Shown here one piece after another: positions 40,940-46,627 of a stretch of DNA of 46,627 nt (the stretch's first letter is position 1; the number at the start of each line of letters is the position of its first letter). The notes beneath the pieces were generated by a model that did not search any database, was not told the DNA's origin, and saw only the letters and a list, made by a program, of their open reading frames with translations. The translations under genes were made by a program, and so were the position numbers. The DNA is from a virus, in the IMG/VR virus record IMGVR_UViG_3300042330_000138, positions 1 to 46,627 of that record; one strand, 5' to 3'.

Positions 40940-41575
40940 TTAATGGCCTAGAACGTGAAGTGCGTGATTGTAATGTTTGATACGATCTTCTAAACCAATT
41001 GTACCACCGTTGATACGCTTAGTCAATGTTAGAATGTCGCCTTTGTCTGCCCACTGATTTAAGTTGTTGGCTTCCCAGAACCAGGCAGCACTTTGCACAC
41101 AACCTTCGAATGTTGTTAGATGTTCGCCAGCTTCTTCAACTGAGATTTCTAAACTTTGTGCATATCGTGTATAGTTGTCCTTGCCAGTTAGCTGAATTAG
41201 ACCACGACCGCAATAACGAAAACCGTCGCCTGACTCTTCTGGACCATTGCCCATACGTCCACCGTAGACCTTATTGGCAATCATTTCTGGCTTGCCTGCA
41301 TATTGAGCAGCAATGGCATCGTCGGAGAAATATTTAGGAAAAATCTTGCGTAGTGTCACAGCACGATAGTTTAAGTTTTCTTTGATTGCTCTATAGCCAC
41401 CTGACTCGTGTGCAGTCTGTGCTAGGAATGCAGCAACACGTGGCGCTGTTTCAATATCATAATCTGGAAGAATTTGAGATATTGCTTCGTACCACTGCTC
41501 TGCATACGGAGGATTTCCGCCTACACACTCTTTAAACTTTGCCAATGTAAATTCAAATTTAAATCCGTTACTCAT
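40940..41575 (-). CDS. GH19 chitinase-family endolysin
   Basis: 211 aa, one GH19 domain. The general-acid region is FLAQTAHESGGYRAIKENLNY with E57 (HES) and E66 (KENLNY), and the core signature GDGFRYCGRGLIQLTGKDNY (about 117-136) follows. GH19 phage lysozymes hydrolyse peptidoglycan glycan strands. There is no signal peptide, so export depends on the holin. AAGGA lies before the ATG. It heads the lysis cassette. Confidence 0.92.
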   Translation of the reverse strand: MSNGFKFEFTLAKFKECVGGNPPYAEQWYEAISQILPDYDIETAPRVAAFLAQTAHESGGYRAIKENLNYRAVTLRKIFPKYFSDDAIAAQYAGKPEMIANKVYGGRMGNGPEESGDGFRYCGRGLIQLTGKDNYTRYAQSLEISVEEAGEHLTTFEGCVQSAAWFWEANNLNQWADKGDILTLTKRINGGTIGLEDRIKHYNHALHVLGH

Positions 41576-41594
41576 TTTTTATCCTTTTTAAATT

Positions 41595-42344
41595 TTACCA
41601 ACTGTTTTTTTCTATAACAACAGCCTTGTCGCCGTTCCTTATTAAAAATTTGTTATCTATCTTATTAATTTCGTAGCTGCCCATGTACTTGGCCAAAAAG
41701 AACATTTGACTTTGACTAGCTTCATCTAGACTTAATTTGCCTGGGACAGTATGCTTTACATCTTCATAATCACCGATTGCAATAAACTTGGCTTGTATAT
41801 CACCGGCATAGGGACGTTTGAAAGTTAGCATATTGTTTTCATCTAATGTAACATCCATTGCACCTTGATCAAAGAATTCCTGTACATCGTTTTCTTTGAT
41901 TGCTACTATTTTACTTTGATATGCTTCGGACGTCATGGGGATATGTGTTTTTACAGAGTCTTCGTTAAACTCTACACTGGTAGATTCTTTCTGATAACGG
42001 AATCTCCATTCGTTGAATCTGCATAAATGTCCAATTCCACCTAATAATTCTTGTAATTGATTTTTTAGTTGGGGAGTTCTTTCAATTTCAACGAACACTT
42101 GATATTGTCCGTCGTTCTCTTCTCCTGCACTCATGTCGGCATCTAGAATAAAGTCGTAACCTTTTTCAATAAATTCCATTAGATCAATTGCGGGATGTTT
42201 TTCTCTAACACGGAAACTTAGTACAACGATATCAGTATCCTCTCCCATTTTGCTGCTGTATCTGTCAACGGTAAATGTCTCTGATACGTAGTTTTCTAAA
42301 TCACCGTAACGGAGACCTTCGTTTAAATTATGCTGTTTGGTCAT
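41595..42344 (-). CDS. conserved hypothetical protein (249 aa)
   Basis: 249 aa when started at ATG 42344, behind a perfect AGGAGG nine bases upstream; a longer frame to 42386 has no such site. N-terminus MTKQHNLNEGLRYGDLENYV, then VDRYSSKMGEDTDIVVLSFRV, LMEFIEKGYDFILDADMS and FVEIERTPQLKNQLQELLGG. I recognise the general pattern from marine T4-like phages, where it has no assigned function. Soluble, alpha/beta. Coupled with the 176-aa gene (17-base overlap). Confidence 0.75.
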   Translation of the reverse strand: MTKQHNLNEGLRYGDLENYVSETFTVDRYSSKMGEDTDIVVLSFRVREKHPAIDLMEFIEKGYDFILDADMSAGEENDGQYQVFVEIERTPQLKNQLQELLGGIGHLCRFNEWRFRYQKESTSVEFNEDSVKTHIPMTSEAYQSKIVAIKENDVQEFFDQGAMDVTLDENNMLTFKRPYAGDIQAKFIAIGDYEDVKHTVPGKLSLDEASQSQMFFLAKYMGSYEINKIDNKFLIRNGDKAVVIEKNSW

Positions 42345-42858
42345 TTGGTGCAACCTCCTCGGGTGTTTCTTGTGCGACTGAATCAACGCTAACTTCTTGA
42401 TTGCTGTATTTCATTAGCTCTGCCATTCTATTATTTTCTTTATTTTCCTTGCCTATGTAGATATCTTGCATTAATTTTTTAGGCATTGTAATTTCCACAG
42501 TCCAAATAGGATGTGCATCAATCTTACCCTTCTTTGTGCCCGGGCGGTAGTCGCCAGGATCTTTAATCTTTCTGGGCAATAGCACTTCTTCTTTGGCAAA
42601 TACAACTTGACATCCGTAATCCACTAAACGCTTTCCGCCTTTAGGATCTGGCATATCTGCCCTGGGCCACATGAACTTACAGGTAACATCGTAACGATTT
42701 ACGTCAGGCCCTTTAATAAGTTCTCCGTCTTCCCAGTTTGTAAAAACATAGATATCTAACTCATCAAGTACTCTCTCAAAGTCTTTTAGTACTTTAAATG
42801 CTGAGTTATTCTCGCTGAGTGTTTGTAAGTTTTTGATAACGTCTATAATGTCGTGCAT
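42328..42858 (-). CDS. conserved hypothetical protein (176 aa)
   Basis: 176 aa. The most distinctive segment is DVTCKFMWPRADMPDPKGGK followed by RLVDYGCQVVFAKEEVLLPRK; an N-terminal helical region (KVLKDFERVLDELDIYVFTNW) and an acidic C-terminus flank it. A protein of this type is conserved in marine T4-like phages near phoH. Function unknown. CTAAATAT in the divergent 60-bp region upstream is a possible late element. Confidence 0.72.
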   Translation of the reverse strand: MHDIIDVIKNLQTLSENNSAFKVLKDFERVLDELDIYVFTNWEDGELIKGPDVNRYDVTCKFMWPRADMPDPKGGKRLVDYGCQVVFAKEEVLLPRKIKDPGDYRPGTKKGKIDAHPIWTVEITMPKKLMQDIYIGKENKENNRMAELMKYSNQEVSVDSVAQETPEEVAPNDQTA

Positions 42859-42942
42859 TGCGGTTCTCTCTATTGAATATTTAGCTAAACGATACCTGGG
42901 ACTCGTTTTTGGCCTATTATGTCGGAGATTTTAAGTTTGATC

Positions 42943-42950
42943 TTAAATAC
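42943..42950 (+). promoter_or_regulatory. late-type element upstream of phoH
   Basis: TTAAATAC on the plus strand resembles the T4 late core (TATAAATAC) and lies 35 bases before the TTG start with a perfect AGGAGG between. If used, it places the ATG at 42919 outside the transcript and favours the TTG start. Confidence 0.4.
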
Positions 42951-42984
42951 TTTGCAGGTTGATCAACATGATCAGGAGGTAAAA

Positions 42985-43740
42985 TTGCCTAGAGCCAAAA
43001 GAAGAGAAAGGGATTTTTCTATGGAAAAAGACCCTAGATTCCAAAAGAGCGCCGAGAGTAACTTGATTCCCATCAAGCAATACTTGAAGCGAAACCAGCA
43101 AGTCAATATAGTTCCACGGAACTTGTCTCAAGAGCAGTACTTAGAACTGCTTAAAAATCCTAAAAAATGTATAGTATTTGCCATCGGACCTGCGGGTACG
43201 GGTAAAACTATGCTGGCCGTGAAAATGGCTATTAAACTGTTCAAAGAGGGCATGGTTAAAAAGATCGTGGTTACTCGACCAGCAGTTAGTGTGGATGAAG
43301 AGCACGGGTTCTTGCCGGGAGACCTAAACGCTAAAATGGCGCCATGGACTCGACCTATATTCGATGTCTTCGAAGAATACTACCACCCGCGAGAAATTGC
43401 GAGTATGCTAGAAGATGGTTCAATAGAGATTAGTCCGTTGGCATATATGCGAGGCAGAACATTTAAAAACGCCTTCATCGTTGCCGACGAAATGCAAAAT
43501 GCCACACCATCACAGATGAAGATGCTGTTGACACGCATCGGAGATAACAGCCGAATGGTTGTTACAGGAGATTTAAATCAGGCTGACAGACCCAGAGAAA
43601 ATGGGTTGCTAGAATTCTGCAATTTATACGGCCAAGGAGGTGATTATCGTATGATTGCTATGGCGGAGTTTGGTATACAAGACATCGAACGTCACCCTGT
43701 TGTTAAGGAAGTCTTGCGTATTTACAAAGAAGAAGATTAA
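42985..43740 (+). CDS. phoH: PhoH-like ATPase
   Basis: About 251 aa. P-loop GPAGTGKT (68-75), Walker B-like NAFIVADEMQNA, and the family segment VTRPAVSVDEEHGFLPGDLN and TGDLNQADRP. PhoH proteins are predicted RNA-directed ATPases/helicase-like; they are widespread in marine phages and the phage role is unclear. I choose TTG 42985 because AGGAGG (42974..42979) lies five bases upstream. An in-frame ATG at 42919 would add 22 residues but shows no ribosome-binding site. It is the only plus-strand gene of the last 20 kb, and ends at a strong hairpin. Confidence 0.92.
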   Translation: MPRAKRRERDFSMEKDPRFQKSAESNLIPIKQYLKRNQQVNIVPRNLSQEQYLELLKNPKKCIVFAIGPAGTGKTMLAVKMAIKLFKEGMVKKIVVTRPAVSVDEEHGFLPGDLNAKMAPWTRPIFDVFEEYYHPREIASMLEDGSIEISPLAYMRGRTFKNAFIVADEMQNATPSQMKMLLTRIGDNSRMVVTGDLNQADRPRENGLLEFCNLYGQGGDYRMIAMAEFGIQDIERHPVVKEVLRIYKEED

Positions 43741-43745
43741 GAGGG

Positions 43746-43789
43746 TAAACCGGGCGGCAGATCAACCTGCTCCACCTCCGCCCGGTTTA
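43746..43789. terminator. bidirectional hairpin terminator between phoH and gene 44
   Basis: TAAACCGGGCGG and CCGCCCGGTTTA form a 12-bp perfect stem around a 20-base loop, located six bases after the phoH stop and a couple of bases before the gene 44 stop in convergent orientation. The stem is very GC-rich. The flanking T/A tracts are short, so full intrinsic strength is uncertain. Confidence 0.75.
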
Positions 43790-43790
43790 A

Positions 43791-44714
43791 TTACTGAAGT
43801 CTTGCCAGTTTAACCAGCGTAGCCGCTAAGTTGATTTCTGCATCTGCAATCAACGTGTGATCAACTAGACCTTGTTTAATGACCAGTAGAGCCTGGTCTT
43901 TCTTTTCATCACTATCGCCAAACAGTTCGAGATTGTCATACATCCAGCGATAGATGTCTTCCATCTCTTCAGGACGGGCTTTACCACAGAGCAATTTTCG
44001 TGCATCTTGGATTTTACCTTTCTTAAACAATTCGACCATAGCAATCTTATAGTCAGCCCCACCGCTATCACCTGTAGTGGGTGCAGCTAACACATTATCT
44101 TCTGTTACATTTTGTTGTACTAGGTTAATACACTTACGAAGATCTGGGTAAGCAGTTTTAACATAGGTGTCAAGTGTGTCAAGATCAAAGTCAATATTCT
44201 CAGTTACTAAGATTGTAGCGACCCGAGCAGTGAATTCCGTTTGGTCGGTCTTCTCCACATGAAAACCCTGGCAACGACTATGCAGTGCAGGAATAATTTT
44301 ATTCTTATAGTTGCAAGTTAAAATAAATCTTGCTGTATTAGAATAAGTTTCCATTAGCCCTCGCAAAATAGCCTGTGCGTTAATGGACAAATAATCAGCT
44401 TCGTCTAATAGCACAACCTTAAACGGACCAAATGGGATCATTTGTACGAAGTTTGTAATCTTATGGCGTACATTGTCGACATCGTTATCTCGACTAGCGT
44501 TAATTTCCAATACATCAAATTCTTCAATACCTAGCTCGTTTAATAGAACTTTTGCCAATGTAGTCTTACCAATACCAGCTGCACCACTTAGCAACAAGTG
44601 CGGAATGCTACCCTCCTTGATCCATGACTCAACCTGCCGCTTTTGTGAAGCATCTCGAAATACATAGTCTTCAACCTTTTTAGGTCGGTACTTTTCTACC
44701 CATAGTTCTTTCAT
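43791..44714 (-). CDS. 44: clamp-loader ATPase subunit (gp44-like)
   Basis: 307 aa, RFC-small-subunit AAA+. WVEKYRPKKVEDYVF is the N-terminal RFC box. Walker A is GAAGIGKT (44-51), Walker B VVLLDEADYL (about 100-109), and the SRC trans-acting motif is LHSRCQGFH. With gp62 it loads gp45 on primed DNA. gp62 is not in this window, so it should lie elsewhere. Upstream, three tiny genes run into it with an ATGA overlap. Confidence 0.93.
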   Translation of the reverse strand: MKELWVEKYRPKKVEDYVFRDASQKRQVESWIKEGSIPHLLLSGAAGIGKTTLAKVLLNELGIEEFDVLEINASRDNDVDNVRHKITNFVQMIPFGPFKVVLLDEADYLSINAQAILRGLMETYSNTARFILTCNYKNKIIPALHSRCQGFHVEKTDQTEFTARVATILVTENIDFDLDTLDTYVKTAYPDLRKCINLVQQNVTEDNVLAAPTTGDSGGADYKIAMVELFKKGKIQDARKLLCGKARPEEMEDIYRWMYDNLELFGDSDEKKDQALLVIKQGLVDHTLIADAEINLAATLVKLARLQ

Positions 44715-44806
44715 TCTTCTTTACCTTTTGCTACAACACACAATGATACTACCAACATGCCTAAATAAAAACCTATAAAAAGTCCACCTATAAATGACCA
44801 AATCAT
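44711..44806 (-). CDS. tiny single-TM protein (31 aa)
   Basis: Reading the reverse strand from ATG 44806 to TGA 44713..44711 gives MIWSFIGGLFIGFYLGMLVV ... CVVAKGKEE, a single hydrophobic segment with a charged C-terminus. It overlaps the upstream gene stop and the gene 44 ATG by ATGA. This tight coupling is the main evidence that it is real. Unknown role. Confidence 0.6.
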   Translation of the reverse strand: MIWSFIGGLFIGFYLGMLVVSLCVVAKGKEE

Positions 44807-44970
44807 ACCAGTTCCTCAAAAATTCCAAACACTTCTGCTAAAATAATACAAACACCAGCCATTAGCAAATTTCCCTGCATTAACCAGCAGCCTGCTCCTA
44901 TGCGAATAACACTCTTTACAAGGCTGACATAAAAATGTCCCTTGCTTGTGTCTTTAGGTTGAATTTCCAC
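44803..44970 (-). CDS. small membrane protein (55 aa), GTG start
   Basis: GTG at 44970, TGA at 44805..44803. Sequence MEIQPKDTSKGHFYVSLVKS... then RIGAGCWLMQGNLLMAGVCI and ILAEVFGIFEELV: hydrophilic N-terminus, one or two hydrophobic segments. A similar short protein ending in an (I/F)xAExxGIxEEL pattern is familiar from marine T4-like phages. Overlaps both neighbours. Function unknown. Confidence 0.6.
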   Translation of the reverse strand: MEIQPKDTSKGHFYVSLVKSVIRIGAGCWLMQGNLLMAGVCIILAEVFGIFEELV

Positions 44971-45112
44971 GGCGAAACCATCCTTTAATTGTTTGAAAGA
45001 GATTATAAAATCTAAAATGATAATTAGTCAGTATCGGTGGATGGTTAGGACACCTGCCTTGATTATAGTCGCATGAAGAACTATATTCTTTTTTACATAG
45101 ATCACACTTCAT
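44954..45112 (-). CDS. small Cys-containing protein (52 aa), zinc-knuckle-like
   Basis: ATG 45112 to TAA 44956..44954. MKCDLCKKEYSSSCDYNQGR is followed by CPNHPP, so C3, C6, C14, C21 and H24 could bind one zinc. The basic C-terminus (TIKGWFRRGNST) may bind nucleic acid. It overlaps the 67-aa gene by 11 bases and the 55-aa gene by 17. Unknown function; the coding call rests on the gapless, coupled layout. Confidence 0.55.
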   Translation of the reverse strand: MKCDLCKKEYSSSCDYNQGRCPNHPPILTNYHFRFYNLFQTIKGWFRRGNST

Positions 45113-45305
45113 TAATTAAATCCTTTAGTGCAGAAAAAGTTTTGTCGTCCATGCACATATCAAATCGAGTACGTTCACTGTTTGGATCTTTGGCACCATC
45201 AAAGAAAGTTGATACTCGTAAGTATTTTGTTCCAGTTGGCATGTCGATGTCTCTAATCTCAACATAGGTCTTCATTCCACCTGTATCGCTAATTAATCGT
45301 TTCAT
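45102..45305 (-). CDS. small hypothetical protein (67 aa)
   Basis: 67 aa, beta-rich (KTYVEIRDIDMPTGTKYLRV, STFFDGAKDPNSERTRFDMC) and ending in a helix (FSALKDLINEV). Soluble. It is ATGA-coupled to the 135-aa gene. No family recognised. Confidence 0.7.
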   Translation of the reverse strand: MKRLISDTGGMKTYVEIRDIDMPTGTKYLRVSTFFDGAKDPNSERTRFDMCMDDKTFSALKDLINEV

Positions 45306-45709
45306 CGTAGTGCCTCCATTGTGATAATTTTGTCAATCTCTTTGCCAAAGTCTGCATCGTTGGTAATGACATACAGACCGTTTGAACTACGATCAGTCTT
45401 TTTATCATAACGGCGTGTTTCTACAACACGACCACCGTTGGCGACATAAACTGTAAAGTGCAAGGCACGTTCTGGTTGATCAATGCTAGCAGGCCCGGCA
45501 CTGATTGCCATTGACCTAGAAAGTCTATTCACTGAAACTGCTGAGTCTTTTTCTTGATTTTGTCGCTTCTCCCATTCGGCACCTTCCATTAGTTTCTTAA
45601 GAAACCAACGTGCTAACACTCCCGGACGTTTAACTTTCTTTTGAACGTCCGGTCTAAAATCTGATTCTTCTGCGTATTTTTCTGACGCTGTTACTGCATA
45701 TCCATTCAT
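45302..45709 (-). CDS. conserved hypothetical protein (135 aa)
   Basis: 135 aa. The N-terminal half (RPGVLARWFLKKLMEGAEWEKRQ) is basic and amphipathic. The second half is beta-rich (RALHFTVYVANGGRVVETRRY, GLYVITNDADFGKEIDKIIT). I think a relative is found in marine T4-like phages, with no known function. Coupled to both neighbours by ATGA overlaps. Confidence 0.7.
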   Translation of the reverse strand: MNGYAVTASEKYAEESDFRPDVQKKVKRPGVLARWFLKKLMEGAEWEKRQNQEKDSAVSVNRLSRSMAISAGPASIDQPERALHFTVYVANGGRVVETRRYDKKTDRSSNGLYVITNDADFGKEIDKIITMEALR

Positions 45710-46170
45710 TGCTTATTCCTTTCTGCTTCTGCTACACGTTTACGCAGGCTTGAACTACTAAAAGAATGATCTCGTCCGTTGTACACAATTTCAATTCCGC
45801 GCTTCATACAAATTTCTTTACCTGTAAACTCTTTGTCTGCATACTCTACACCTAATATTCTAACATCTACTGGCAGAATAAGCAATAGGTCTTCAAGGTC
45901 TTTTTCTGTTTGATAGACAACAACTTCATCCACATTGCGATTTGTACTGACCTGTATTTGTCGTTCTACAATAGTTTGTATAGGTGGATTCTTTGTGTCT
46001 GGTCGATCAATAGTTGGATCAGTTTGCAGTGCAGCAATTAGATAATCACAATGATTCTTTGCTTCTGCCAACATGGCAACATGCCCTGCATGGAATAGAT
46101 CAAAACTGCTGAATACAATTCCTACCTTTAATCCATCTTCTTTTAGTTGTTTTATTTTATTGAATATCAT
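45706..46170 (-). CDS. cytidylyltransferase-like nucleotidyltransferase
   Basis: 154 aa, HxGH nucleotidyltransferase fold. SSFDLFHAGHVAML carries H27-A-G-H30. RPDTKNPPIQTIVERQIQ corresponds to the substrate loop, and HSFSSSSLRKRV (about 135-146) is the ISSTxLR-like nucleotide-binding end. Closest general families are glycerol-3-phosphate cytidylyltransferase and the HldE/RfaE-type adenylyltransferase. It would activate a small phosphorylated substrate with CTP or ATP. Phage role unknown; this is distinct from the NMNAT-like domain in the 1606-aa protein. Confidence 0.82.
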   Translation of the reverse strand: MIFNKIKQLKEDGLKVGIVFSSFDLFHAGHVAMLAEAKNHCDYLIAALQTDPTIDRPDTKNPPIQTIVERQIQVSTNRNVDEVVVYQTEKDLEDLLLILPVDVRILGVEYADKEFTGKEICMKRGIEIVYNGRDHSFSSSSLRKRVAEAERNKQ

Positions 46171-46405
46171 CTTTAAGATAACTTATAATTTTTTTCTGTT
46201 CTTGTTCATTGAGCCACTCTGCTTCAGTGCTTCCAAAGTTGGGACACATTTTCATCATGTCGTCTAAGAACCATTTTAACTGATATAGATCCTGTTTAAC
46301 ACCCCAAGCAATGAATCCGTCGTTGCGAGCGTTAGAGCATTCTGAAACTGCTGCTCTAACCTGTTGGAATGTTTCTATAATATTGTATGAATGTTTGTGG
46401 CCCAT
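46157..46405 (-). CDS. small hypothetical protein (82 aa), possibly leaderless
   Basis: 82 aa from ATG 46405 (MGHKHSYNIIETFQQVRAAV). A longer frame to 46456 would begin at TTG and runs through terminator and promoter sequences, so I reject it. Helical, charged, aromatic (LKWFLDDMMKMCPNFGSTEAEWLNEQE). The ATG lies only six bases after a TATACT -10 element, so the transcript would start at or next to the ATG. It overlaps the nucleotidyltransferase gene by 14 bases. Confidence 0.65.
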   Translation of the reverse strand: MGHKHSYNIIETFQQVRAAVSECSNARNDGFIAWGVKQDLYQLKWFLDDMMKMCPNFGSTEAEWLNEQEQKKIISYLKDDIQ

Positions 46406-46411
46406 ATAGAT

Positions 46412-46440
46412 AGTATAGAGGTAAAAAAAGGGCCCGTCAA
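46412..46440 (-). promoter_or_regulatory. sigma70-like promoter overlapping a terminator
   Basis: Reverse strand: TTGACG (46440..46435), 17-base spacer, TATACT (46417..46412). Each hexamer matches the consensus in five of six bases. The -35 hexamer is exactly the loop of the terminator hairpin at 46423..46447. Start would be about 46405, at the ATG. Confidence 0.7.
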
Positions 46441-46447
46441 GACCCTT
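46423..46447 (-). terminator. intrinsic terminator with the -35 hexamer as loop
   Basis: Reverse strand stem AAGGGTC (46447..46441) pairs with GGCCCTT (46434..46428), including one G-T pair, around the six-base loop TTGACG, followed by five more T. It lies about 17 bases past the stop of the upstream partial gene, so it should end that transcript. Confidence 0.78.
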
Positions 46448-46463
46448 ATTCCCCAATATCTTG

Positions 46464-46627
46464 TTAGATTCCCGGGATATTAAAGTTTACATTCGAACCT
46501 GCTCCGATAGTTTTTCGAATATCTACATCGTCTGGTCTTTCTTCTGCACTCATCAAAATAGCAGTATTATCTACTCGGCGTAGCTCAATAATGTTTCCAT
46601 CTTCTTGTTCTACTTCAAAAGTTCGCG
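46464..46627 (-). CDS. C-terminal part of a hypothetical protein
   Basis: Open reading frame running in from the window edge and ending at TAA 46466..46464. Last about 54 residues include FEVEQEDGNIIELRRVDNTA, LMSAEERPDDVDIRKTIGAG and NVNFNIPGI. No family recognised. It is followed by the intrinsic terminator at 46423..46447, so it closes a transcription unit. Confidence 0.6.
   Translation of the reverse strand, partial: RTFEVEQEDGNIIELRRVDNTAILMSAEERPDDVDIRKTIGAGSNVNFNIPGI

Noticed and set aside
46406-46456. TTG-initiated N-terminal extension of the 82-aa gene
   Set aside because: It would translate through the terminator hairpin and both promoter hexamers.
1-46627. Photosynthesis genes or tRNA genes expected in a cyanophage
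   Set aside because: No psbA/psbD/hli-like sequence and no cloverleaf was recognised; intergenic space is almost absent, so the phage is not called a cyanophage.

Overview
The window is a fragment of a T4-like myovirus genome, most plausibly from an uncultivated marine phage. The T4-type replication core is plain: a gp43-type family B DNA polymerase, gp45 sliding clamp, gp44 clamp-loader ATPase and a DsbA-like late-transcription DNA-binding protein. Around it are genes typical of marine T4-like phages: phoH, peptide deformylase, mazG, AdoMet decarboxylase, a collagen-like tail fibre and many small ATGA-overlapping genes. I see no photosynthesis gene, so a cyanobacterial host is not supported. 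An alphaproteobacterial host is possible, but this is inference. I find no tRNA, CRISPR array or IS element. Both ends cut through genes.

Layout. 1-1514 (minus): a FEN/RNase H-like nuclease (partial), a conserved hypothetical and queE, behind a consensus sigma70-like promoter. 1591-2442 (plus): a lone radical SAM/SPASM protein. 2439-8220 (minus): mazG, a cupin, a glycosyltransferase, a PTPS/QueD-like protein, several small unknowns and a DpdA-like DNA transglycosylase. 8217-13550 (minus): sliding clamp, DNA polymerase, AdoMet decarboxylase, dsbA and small unknowns. 13565-22084 (minus): two very large multidomain proteins of 897 and 1606 aa, with repeated QGVAE-type junctions, and satellite small proteins. 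22095-22799 (minus): a fatty-acid desaturase. 22826-23853 (plus): a Rossmann-like protein overlapping queC. 23856-34279 (minus): tail-fibre/adhesin block including a 2206-aa protein. 34314-38586 (minus): an unknown, clpA, peptide deformylase and dnaJ. 38644-41575 (minus): lysis cassette (holin, spanin-like pair, GH19 endolysin). 41595-42858 (minus): two conserved unknowns. 42985-43740 (plus): phoH, with a convergent terminator. 43791-46627 (minus): gp44, three tiny genes, a cytidylyltransferase-like enzyme and unknowns.

The most coherent system is 7-deazaguanine DNA modification. QueE, QueC, a QueD/PTPS-like protein with an altered active site, and a DpdA-type tRNA-guanine-transglycosylase relative are all present, though scattered over 23 kb. 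Together they predict that genomic guanines are partly replaced by a 7-deazaguanine to evade restriction.

The second notable system is the pair of giant proteins. Their modules are joined by nearly identical linkers that resemble T4 prohead-protease sites, and one carries a ligase-type nucleotidyltransferase domain fused to an NMN-adenylyltransferase-like domain. This suggests a virion-packaged, protease-matured polyprotein assembled by cassette shuffling.

The third is regulatory. Several near-consensus sigma70-like promoters can be read, and two are merged with hairpin terminators. Late T4-type TAAATA elements sit so close to start codons that some late mRNAs may be leaderless.
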